The notes under the pieces were generated by a model. The model made no database searches. It was not told the origin of the DNA and saw nothing but the letters and a program-made list of their open reading frames with translations. A stretch of 64,000 nucleotides of DNA from Stomorhina lunata (Eukaryota > Arthropoda > Insecta > Diptera > Rhiniidae): contig OW121742.1 of the NCBI GenBank assembly GCA_933228675.1, positions 129,185,983 through 129,249,982 of the forward strand, in the 5' to 3' direction. How positions within the stretch are numbered: the stretch's first letter is position 1; each line of letters begins with the position of its first letter. Positions 1-8,290 of the stretch are shown in pieces. The position numbers and the translations under genes were made by a program.

Positions 1-164
1 ACCTAGTTTTATGATGACATTAGAATTTGAAAAATAATTAAATTTAAACAAAAAGAGCGTTCAGTTGTAAAGAGTATTCAATGAATTTACCGAACTCATT
101 GTAAAAAGATGCAAAGATATTTTGTTTATTTCTAATATAATATAAAAAAACAAGTAAATTAAAA

Positions 165-305
165 AAATGTTATGTATGTTTATGAGTTTTACATGTGTAA
201 ATAACCCTACCTTAATGAAAGAACAATACAGACTAAAGAAAATATACAACTTGACAAAAACAACGTCCTATAAGTTTGAATCTTATGCAGCGTTGTTGAC
301 TTAAG
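165..305. repeat. Dispersed repeat, copy 1 (shared with 57825-57930)
   Basis: The block at 255-300 (starting 'caaaaacaacgtc', ending 'gcgttgttgac') matches 57882-57927 at most positions. The upstream part ('gagttttacatgtgta' near 184) resembles 'gagtttgacatgtatt' near 57836. Both copies are in the same orientation. The block is itself weakly inverted: AACAACG near one end and CGTTGTT near the other, which suggests a short decayed inverted-repeat transposon. Outer ends cannot be fixed from two copies. Confidence 0.45.
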
Positions 306-2554
306 CACACAATTTTAAATTATGTACTTGAGTCAGAGCCTTTTCAAAAGTCAAAGTGCATATCATTATTAAAAGGTCAGCTACTGACAAGTACAATTTT
401 CAAGGCTTATGATATTTTCTGGTTGACGTAAATTGCATGTATTTTTGGAAAGACTACTTAAGCACATCTTCGAAGGGGTTCATCTGATCTGAATACCTGA
501 AATAATGAACCGATTTTGACTAACACTAAGTTTATATATTTCTGATTTATTGAAAGATATGTCCGAAAGGATAAGTTTTATAAATATGTTTAAGAATAAG
601 TTGCAACAGAGAAAAATAATAAACTCGTATATGAATAATAAGACACAAAATTATGAAAACATGTCAATTATAATTGACTACATGTATAAACCGAATAGGT
701 CTCATCAACCCATGTCTTACACTATCAAATTTTACACATTTTGCAATCAAAACGATATGTTGTTTGTTACAAATAAACATCAACGACAAAATTACTATAG
801 CAACTGCGACAATTGTCACAAAGTCAGTCAGCAATAATCATAGTTGACGTTCTTACATATTATTATCACCATTCGCGGCAAAATTGAATATGAACGAATG
901 TATGTATATTTGTATATTTGTATATGGAAATCAAGAAAGTTGGTTGGGACTCCATGCTGAGCTTAAAAGCCATTTTTTTATTATAAAAAATTTTAATAAA
1001 AAATAACCTAAAGGATAAAAACAAAAATAATACTTTATACAATGTAATGATTGGTAAAAAAAAGACTCGAAAAAAATAAGAAATTATTTATTGTTTAAGC
1101 CAACAATGACTTCATATTTTAAGTCGATATGTATTTATACCAAAATTATTTTGATCTAACTTTAATCTTTCCACTTTTCTCCATTTTACTTTAAGCTCGC
1201 TGCACTGTGCGCCATACAATAAATATCCGCTAGTACCACCAAACAGGTGTGTATGTGCTTGTTTTATGTGTGAAACAAGTCAGAGTTTTAAATTCAATAC
1301 ATTTCCACATTTTGTTGTATGTTGTAATGTACAACATGATTATTGAGACTATAATTTGTGAACTTGACATATGGCAATGCACAAAGGGTTTTATAGGTAA
1401 AAAAAAAAAATACATACATTTATTTAAATAAATACATACGTATATGTATATGTATCTTTTAATATTTGTATGAAAATCTGTTGCAGTTTTAGTGGAAACG
1501 CGTTAAAGCTTAATTTTTATTAATATTTTTTATTTGTTTTTATATTTATTTACAAAAGCCCAAAGTCATAGCACGCAAACCAATTTTGTATTATTGTCGT
1601 TGTTATTATTATTTATAAGGGTATATGCTTTTAAATTTATATAAACAATCCATGGTATAATTTTTTTATGACATCGGTTCCTATATCAATTTATAAATAC
1701 GTTTAAAATATCACCCAAATATAATTAAACCCTTTTGATGGAAATCATCTCAAATCATCTTATTTATATAAAAAGCAGTTTTTAATGTTAAATGTTATAA
1801 AAAAGCATATAGTTTTTAAAGGAATTTTTGAATTAGAAACTCCGTTATTTTTAAACGTACAGTTTAATATATCACTTTTGAAGATTTGAAAAATTTCCAA
1901 ACTCTTCTACTTCTAACAATAATCTAAACCACATACATCCGATTATAAAAGCCAATTTAAGCAAATTCTTCTGCGTAACTTTAATACCACTGTATATGAA
2001 TCCTTTAAGCTCTCAATCCTACATTTTATATACATATCTACACAGATGTGTAGGTACGAGTGTGTATATAAGAAATATATAAACGATATGTAATCGTATT
2101 AAATAAAGTAATGTCTGACAATGTCTATAAAAAATTCGTAATTCTCTAGCATAAAAATTGTATGTGTATTTATGAAAAGAACAGAAAACATGCAGAAAGT
2201 CAACCAAATCCTATATACACATGTATATGTAAATTGGTCAACATCAGCGAAAAACAAACAACAATTTTATTGAAAGAAAAGGCTGTGATGACAACAGGTG
2301 AATTCATTTCAAAGGTTATGAAAACAAATATAAAAGTGTTATTCTAGAATAATATAAAAACTAAAGACAAATCAAATGTAATTTGATAACTATCAATCTA
2401 AAATTGCGAAGTTGTAAAATTTCATGATTAAATTCCTTTTCATCTCTGTCTTAAACTAATATCTTTGCATTAACTTTTGTTTATTTTTATTTTAGTTTTC
2501 TACAGAAATTCATAACCAATGCAGACATTATAAGTGCCAATATTGAGGATTTTT

Positions 2555-2603
2555 GCGTTAACAACACGAACACTAACAACAACAACATCGACGTTGTTAA
2601 CGC
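2555..2603. repeat. Perfect 11-bp hairpin
   Basis: The arms 'gcgttaacaac' (2555-2565) and 'gttgttaacgc' (2593-2603) are exact reverse complements separated by 27 bases rich in AAC triplets. No coding or RNA gene is attached. It may be chance, helped by the AAC/GTT composition. Confidence 0.4.
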
Positions 2604-3192
2604 GAATTTAAAATAAAATACAACGACACTAAACCATAAAACTCAATTGTTGTTGGACATTTCAATAAAAAGTAAAGAGGAAAAAATTATAAAAAAAACA
2701 ATATTCTTATGAATTTTAAAATAACAACTATTAATTTTAAATAAATTCATATAAATTACAATAAAAAGAATTTGTAAAGATTGTTTTAAGGAGGAAAAAA
2801 GAAATATTGATGATCCGGGTGTAGAAGGATACATGTTTCAATGTAAAATGTTTAACCCTAAAATGAATAGGAAGGCAGATTTATTATATTGTGAATTTTG
2901 AAATAGTTCCCTTCCGAGATCTTTTCCATCCTATTAGAAATGACCTAAATAAATGTTCTTCAGTTTAACTCTTAATACTATAAGTACAACCGTTCTTTAC
3001 TAAATTGCATTTAAAAAACAAAACAACTTTTGATGAAACACACCCAAATTTTAAGCTACTTAAAACAAAAAACATCACAAAATTAATCAGCCATTGACAT
3101 ACTCAACCTCAAATATCAGTTCACAAACATTTGTAATTTTACGATCAAATTGCTTTTCAATATTTTTTTCCAAAACTATGTAGCAGACACAA

Positions 3193-3493
3193 TATGTTTG
3201 TTCCCTCCTGTACTCTAACGAAACAGTCCGAAGTTGTCAGAAATAACTTAAAAAACAACAATTTGTATTGGAAATTTTGAACGGAATCACATTTGAGTAA
3301 GTTTGTGTTGTTTCGTTAAAGTATAGGAACAAACATAATATGTATGTGTGTTCCTTTACTTTAACAAAATAACCCAAACTTACTCAAAACTTTTTCCGTA
3401 CACAATTTTCAACACAAATTGTTGTTTTTTAGCAATATCTGGCAACTTTTGACTGTTTTGGGTAATTTCGTTAGAGTACGGGAACAAACATAA
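3193..3493. mobile_element. Two copies of a ~145-bp MITE in inverted (palindromic) arrangement
   Basis: Unit 1 (about 3197-3333) starts 'tttgttccctcctgtact' followed by 'ctaacgaaa', and ends with the inverted form 'tttcgttaaagtatagg' plus 'aacaaa'. Unit 2 (about 3345-3488) begins 'tgtgttcctttactttaac' and ends 'tttcgttagagtacggg' plus 'aacaaa'. Their interiors match only when one is reverse-complemented: 'aaaaaacaacaatttgt' at about 3250 pairs with 'acaaattgttgtttttt' at about 3414, and 'gagtaagttt' with 'aaacttactc'. The whole block is therefore a 300-bp imperfect palindrome. Terminal inverted repeats and no coding capacity make a MITE the natural reading. The outermost bases 'tatgtttgttccc' and 'gggaacaaacata' extend the symmetry, so a target duplication cannot be separated from the repeat. 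Confidence 0.7.
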
Positions 3494-4685
3494 TATTTAT
3501 CAAACGTATTTCTTAAATATTTTTGAGATTTAAAAATCCAAAAATTCTGTTCATATTATACTTTAGCCTCATCTTCATTATGATCTTCTTCAGTATCATC
3601 ATTATCTTCATAATAACTATTGAAGCGAAACAGCAATGAGTTTCTCATGACTCAAAAAAGGCCTTCTTGGTTTATTATAACTGAAAACAAAATCGTATCC
3701 AAAAAGCAATGGAATACTTTAAGAAGATTGTAAGAAGTTTTCAATGTTTATACTTATGTATGTATGTACCAGTACGAGATATTGTAGTAATTGTTAATGT
3801 TGGTGGTTCTGTTGCTGCTGCCGTTGCTGCTTTCATCGTCATCATCAACAACAACATCCACATCATTGTCATCGCGCCACATTATATTTTGTTTGGGGGC
3901 TTGAGATTCAGACAAGCGTTACATTTTTATATCTTAATTGAAATTTTGTCAAATTACGTTGACAGTCGAAGATTAGATTATTATTGTTTTTTTTTTCTTT
4001 TTTTATTTATTCGTTTCGTTTTTATTTTAATTTTTTAATTGATTCATTCATGGATTTTTCGTTGCGCCGTATAAAGTTTTCAAAACAGAGAAGTGGGAAG
4101 AGTTTGTGTAGCTCTGCAGCGTAACTTTGTATGTTTCGTTTCATTTTACGTTTATATGTGACAATTATATGCAAACTTTGTCATTTTAAATTAGTACCAA
4201 AAAAATTGTACGTAATAAAAATTTGAAAAATAATTTTTTTGTAAAATTTTTTTGTTAAATATACTTAAATAATGGAGTTGCAAAGCGTTCTCCTGCACTA
4301 ACGCAAGTATGAGGGTAGTCAAAGACCCTCGCTCGGCTGATGTCATCGTAACCAGTAGCTTTTTCCCTTTTCAAACCATTATTTGTGCTTGCTGTGAAGG
4401 CATCACAGATAACCCAGTTTCATCTATGCTTCAGAGACTCAAAGTATACCACAATAGCTGCACTTGTACTAAATGTAGATATTTATATATGTATGTATTA
4501 CAAAAACTAATACATATTATTTATTACTTAATACTTTATAATAATACTGATAATACAAGAATAACGGAAATTTATAACCGTTATTCATATATTATCAGTT
4601 TAAAAGAAAAGTTACTATACCACATTACCCGCACTTACTCTAAATTATATTTTTCCATTAACCTTTGCCTCTAGCTGTCATATTT
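3494..4685. other. Non-coding stretch with a CTG/ATC-rich tract
   Basis: There is no gene I can support. A 'gttgctgctgccgttgctgct' plus 'catcgtcatcatcaac' tract at about 3808-3855 generates an apparent 109-codon frame (3709-4038) that is low complexity. The 121-codon frame at 4309-4674 has a slightly less AT-rich start ('gtatgagggtagtcaaagaccctcgctcggctg') but then dissolves into AT-rich sequence and matches nothing I know. Confidence 0.5.
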
Positions 4686-4745
4686 AAGGAAAGGCCTCAA
4701 AATACCTATGGTGGTGAAGGGTATAAAAATATTTTTGGTCTAAAA
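4686..4745 (-). repeat. Fragment of the 'TATACCC-TTCACCACCATAGG' dispersed repeat
   Basis: Read on the minus strand from about 4745 the sequence is 'tttttatacccttcaccacc' followed by 'ataggtattttgagg'. This is the same 5' end as the longer plus-strand copy at 27680. Only the terminal part is present. A second related word, 'atcatatttaaggaaat' at about 4784, repeats 'gtcatatttaaggaaag' at 4678, so this corner is built of dispersed-repeat debris. Confidence 0.5.
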
Positions 4746-4918
4746 TTTGAGGGATCACAGATTTTCGTTGTTTTGGCTGTAGCTATCATATTTAAGGAAA
4801 TAATCAAGTTTAAAGTTTTCCATATAGTGTGATAGATATATGGTTATTTATATTCTTTCTAAGTTTAATTCACTGCAGCGATTACGAAAATTATCAAACT
4901 TTAATGTTATGTGTGACG

Positions 4919-4926
4919 GTGTACAC
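4919..4926. repeat. Left target-site duplication GTGTACAC of the hAT-like element
   Basis: GTGTACAC lies immediately outside the left terminal repeat (which begins TAGAG) and the identical 8-mer lies outside the right one at 8191-8198. Because the 8-mer is its own reverse complement, it looks like part of the inverted repeat unless its symmetry is noticed. Eight bases is the duplication length of the hAT superfamily, and GTnnnnAC is the pattern known for hobo/Hermes-type elements. Confidence 0.8.
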
Positions 4927-5383
4927 TAGAGTGGTTCGAAAAAAAAAGTTGTGTCAGTCACCCCCTAGAATTAAAGATAATGTAACAACAATTCGAAAAT
5001 AAATTTTTTTATTTTTTTGCCACGCCTACAAATACCGCCCTTTTAGTATTTTGTTCGCTGTGTCGCCATCTTTAGTCCGATCATAACATTTTGCATATCG
5101 GTGTTCAGGGCTCTGTAAGGGCTACATTTCTCTCTCTGATAGTTTTTTACTACGACGTCGATTTCTAGTCATAACTTTTTAAAACTCGATTCGTACCTAC
5201 CCTAATGATAAATATTTTCTAACAAAAACAAAGCCGTGCTTTTTTAATGAAACTTTTGCTTTGATGCAAATTGGTTTTATTAATAAACAAAGAAGTTATA
5301 GGTGTTAAAAGAAATAATAAAAGTGTTTTAAGATATGGCAACGCTATTGGCAAAATTACCGTTTTCTCATTTTTGACATTTTA
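4927..5383 (+). repeat. Left terminal inverted repeat of the hAT-like element
   Basis: It pairs with 7741-8190 over nearly its whole length. The inner limit is set by 'gatatggcaacgctattgg' (about 5333-5351) against the reverse complement of 'ccaaaagcgttgccatatg', and then 'tgacatt' against 'aatgtca'. The coding exon begins 48 bases inside, so the arm must also hold the promoter and 5' leader of the transposase gene. Confidence 0.8.
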
Positions 5384-5431
5384 AATTAAGTAAAAAAACT
5401 AATTAGCTCATATTTATACGTATAATAAAAA

Positions 5432-7698
5432 ATGCATTTCAAACCGTGTAATATTGAAAAAATTAAATTACCGACAAAACGGGAGGTTATTTCATATTTT
5501 TTATATTTAAAAACAAAAAATAAAAATAAATGTCTCGCGCGTTACATACAAGTAGTTTTGAAAGTTATTTGTGAGTTATGGCAAAGTACAGAAATTCCAA
5601 TACTAAGTAAGACTTCTATTAGAAAACTGTTGGTGAATCTTTTGAATGATTATTTTAAAATTGTTAAAAAACCATGTAAATATATTGAAAATAATTGGAA
5701 TGTGTTATTCCGAATCTCAAAGTGCAAATGCAGTATCGAAAGGAATGTGGAATGTAGATGCCCTAAAGTGCAAAAAATTCCTTTAAATAAAATTAACTTT
5801 TTTGTTGACCAGTGTGGCCCAAGGCTTTTAACGATAGATACTATACAAAATAATATCACAGAAAATTGTGTTTTTGACGAAGGATTAAGTATTTATACAG
5901 ATGATCCACTTTCTTATAGCGTTTCATATGCTCCGTCTTCTGAGGAAGAAATGGAATATAACAATGAAATTGGTAATTCGACAAATGATGAGCAACTGAA
6001 GGTGACAGACATATCTCTGCAAAATTATGCTTTAGCATTAGATCGTACTGGTACGTCGGATCGCTATGGATCTTTACTTGCAACAACACTTATAAAAGAC
6101 TTAAAAATTTCAATTGCTAAAAAAGCAAGTAAAAATTGTGGTGATACTGGTGATCGAATCTTTGAATTCCTAGATGACCTAATTATTGACAAAAATAAAA
6201 TCCGAAGGGAGCGAGCCAAATTTAGAGAAGAAGCGAAAGTCTCATCTACCAGTGCTGTTGATATAAAATGCATTTCTTATGATGGAAAAAGAGATCGGTC
6301 GTTAAAAAAACAAACATGTGGTAAGAAAGTATGCTTTAGTACAATCACAGAAGAAAATATAACAATTGTTAAAGAGCCTAAATCGACATTTATTGGATAC
6401 ACAACTCCAACTGCAGGAACTGGGGTGGAGATTCAGAAGGCGATCGTAAATTTTTTGAATTCGGAGGGATATTCCTTAAATTATTTAGTTGCAATAAACT
6501 GTGACGGAACGGCTGTAAACACAGGTTACAAAACTGGTGTAAACGCCTGCATGGAAAGATACTTGCAACGTCCATTACAGTGGAATGTTTGCTTATTTCA
6601 TTTTAATGAGTTACCACTAAAAAAATTGATGACCCGTTTAATTGGAAAGCAAACTGGTCCTGGCATTTGGACCACACCATTAGGATCTGAAATACTGGAG
6701 TGCAACCTTTATCCTGTAAGTTTATTATACTCGTATTATAGCAGCATTCAAATTAATATATGAATAATTTTTAAAGGTCGTTAATGATTTCGAAGCAATT
6801 AGTATGGGTATCATGCCAGACAATGTAGATGACTGGAACATACGCGGAGACCAGCTCTACCTCTATCATATGATTCTAGCTATTAATAATGGGGTTTGCC
6901 ACGATGAATTAGCTTGTCAGAAACCTGGCCCTGTAAGTGCTGCACGGTGGTTGACAACAGCGAGTAGATTGCTTCGACTATATGTATCAAAAAGTAGGCC
7001 TTCAGATACTTTAAGAAATTTAGTGACATTCGTAGTTAAAGTTTATGGACCTTTCTGGTTTCTTGTAAAAAGCCAACCACAGTGCATTCATGGAAGCCGC
7101 CATATCTTTAAATACATACATTGGATTCGAAAATTGCCACTACATATTCAAGAAATAATTCGACCTACCATTGAACACAATAGTTACTATTTACACCCAG
7201 AAAATATACTACTAGCAATGATAACGGATCCCGATCCAACAGTTCGATTCCAGGGTTATGAAATGATAAGAGCTGCTCGAGAAGACCCACCCGCAAAGAT
7301 TAGAGAATTCCACGTTCCAAAAAATCAAATAAACTTTGATTGCAAAACCTATACAGAAATTGTAAAGTGGGACAATCTACAGATCACTGAGCCACCGTCT
7401 CTTCATTTCTACACTGATAACGAATTGGTTCAATACCAAAATTCATTTCATGAAATAATTGAAATACCAGGTAAATGTATAAATGTGTGTATCTGTACAT
7501 CTAAAAATTACTTTACACAAAAAATTATGTCATTTTATAGAATTTCCTTGCCATTCTCAAAACACTGAACGTTTTGTACGGGTTGTTAGTGATTCCGCTA
7601 ATAAAGTTGTAGAAGAAAGGCGCATGGGTTATATATTTGCTAAAATAAGAAGTCGCGAACAGTATGGCGACCTCAATTCACGGCAAAATTTTTCTTAA
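5432..7698 (+). CDS. Putative hAT-like transposase, 711 aa, three exons
   Basis: The coding sequence is join(5432-6715, 6777-7470, 7541-7698). Intron 1 (61 bp, GTAAGT...AAAG) and intron 2 (70 bp, GTAAAT...ATAG) have fly-like sizes, and removing them joins the frames exactly. The protein should be a nuclear DDE-type transposase of RNase-H fold. I see a Cys-rich segment at residues 98-110 (CKCSIERNVECRC, possibly metal-binding), then candidate catalytic D284 (ISYDGKRD), D358 (NCDGTAVN) followed by C387xxH390 (WNVCLFHFNE), a helical insertion containing GPVSAARWLT (479-488), and E669 in EFPCHSQNTERF near the C-terminus. The order D, D(x)N, CxxH, insertion, ER-plus-downstream-Arg is that of hAT transposases. 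I also recognise the PCH-Q--ER and GP-S-ARWLT motifs from uncharacterised arthropod and cnidarian proteins. Family assignment is inference; the gene structure is firm. An AATAAA lies at 7833-7838 in the right arm. Confidence 0.8.
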
Positions 7699-7740
7699 AA
7701 AGTTAAGATAGTTGTACTTTTTCTATCGTTCTATAAAAAT

Positions 7741-8190
7741 AATGTCAACTGCATCACTTTTTGCCAAAAGCGTTGCCATATGTGAAAACATTTTATTTTT
7801 TATTTTTTAACTCCTATAACTTTTTGATTATAAATAAAATTAAATAGCTTCAAAGCAAAAGTTTCGTTAAAAGAACACAATTTTGTATTTGTTAGAAAAT
7901 ATTTATCATTAGGGTGGGTACGAATCGAGTTTTAAAAAGTTATGATTAGAAATTGACGTGGTAGTAAAAAACTATCAAAGGAAGAAATGTAGCCCTTAAA
8001 GAGCCGTGAACACCGATATGTTGTGATCGGACTAAAGATGGCGACACAGCGAACAAAATACTAAAAGGGCGGTATTTGTAGGCGTGGCAAAAAAATAAAA
8101 AAAATTTTTTTCGAATTGTTTTTACATTATCTTTAATCCTAGGGGGTGACTGACACAACTTTTTTTTTGTATGGAAGGCGAACCGCTCTA
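7741..8190 (-). repeat. Right terminal inverted repeat of the hAT-like element
   Basis: This is the reverse-complement partner of 4927-5383. It begins 43 bases after the transposase stop codon and supplies the likely polyadenylation signal (AATAAA at 7833-7838). The outermost bases read 'cgaaccgctcta'. A short insertion (about 8171-8178, 'atggaagg') relative to the left arm shows the arms have diverged or were never identical. Confidence 0.8.
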
Positions 8191-8198
8191 GTGTACAC
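8191..8198. repeat. Right target-site duplication GTGTACAC
   Basis: It is identical to 4919-4926. Its last three bases (CAC) continue in frame into the mariner relic (H-PTYSPDL), as expected if these bases belonged to the target before insertion. Confidence 0.8.
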
Positions 8199-8290
8199 CC
8201 AACATATTCTCCGGATCTGGAGCTTTCGGATTATTATTTGTTGCAAAATTTTGTGTAAATAAAGAGTAAAGAAAATTTTTATACCATCCA
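8196..8290 (+). pseudogene. Relic of a mariner-family transposase (3' part)
   Basis: Translation from 8196 gives H, then PTYSPDLELSDYYLLQNFV, then a stop. This is recognisably the third catalytic-Asp block of mariner transposases (consensus of the HPPYSPDLAPSDYHLF type). The following bases still hint at the C-terminal part (KENFYTIQ) but with stops. The rest of the gene is not recognisable to the left of the hAT-like element, apart from a weakly plausible in-frame stretch at 4861-4926. The copy was already dead or was killed by the insertion. Confidence 0.65.

Larger units (their letters stand above)
1..3190. other. AT-rich non-coding DNA
   Basis: I see no credible gene. The short open frames here (for example 550-837 and 2162-2347) have AT-driven composition and no domain I recognise. 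The stretch contains a repeat at about 165-305 that recurs at 57825-57930, and a small perfect hairpin at 2555-2603; both are listed separately. Runs of A and T and 'atacatacgtatatgtatatgtat' type tracts (around 1425-1455) are typical of fly intergenic or intronic DNA. Confidence 0.6.
4927..8190 (+). mobile_element. hAT-like DNA transposon with ~450-bp terminal inverted repeats
   Basis: This is a complete 3,264-bp cut-and-paste element. Both ends start TAGAG(T/C)GGTTCG when read inward and are flanked by the same 8-mer GTGTACAC. The inverted repeats run inward to about 5383 on the left and about 7741 on the right. They carry clearly matching blocks such as 'gttgtgtcagtcaccccct', 'tttttttgccacgcctacaa', 'cgctgtgtcgccatctttag' and 'atatggcaacgct'. 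The arms differ by scattered substitutions and small indels; the right arm has about 10 extra bases near its outer end. Between them is a single gene with three exons and an uninterrupted reading frame. hAT ends are normally only 10-30 bp, so arms of this length are unusual. The element sits in a mariner relic whose reading frame resumes at 8196. An intact gene, both ends and a perfect duplication suggest a fairly young, possibly still mobile copy. Confidence 0.85.

Noticed and set aside
550..837. 95-codon frame near the left edge
   Set aside because: It needs a TTG start, is Asn/Tyr/Lys-rich as expected of AT-rich DNA, and has no neighbours or domain support.
3709..4038. 109-codon frame with Val/Ala/Ile runs
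   Set aside because: It is generated by a CTG/ATC triplet tract and T-runs; the apparent hydrophobic segments follow from that composition.
4309..4674. 121-codon frame with several Cys residues
   Set aside because: The Cys spacing fits no zinc-finger or other domain I know, and the second half is AT-rich low-complexity sequence.
7946..8158. Minus-strand 70-codon frame
   Set aside because: It lies wholly within the right terminal inverted repeat of the hAT-like element, in non-coding arm sequence.
4918..8199. Reading the hAT-like element's inverted repeat as starting at GGTGTACAC
   Set aside because: GTGTACAC is self-complementary, so it is better explained as the 8-bp target duplication; the element then starts at TAGAG, as hAT ends do.
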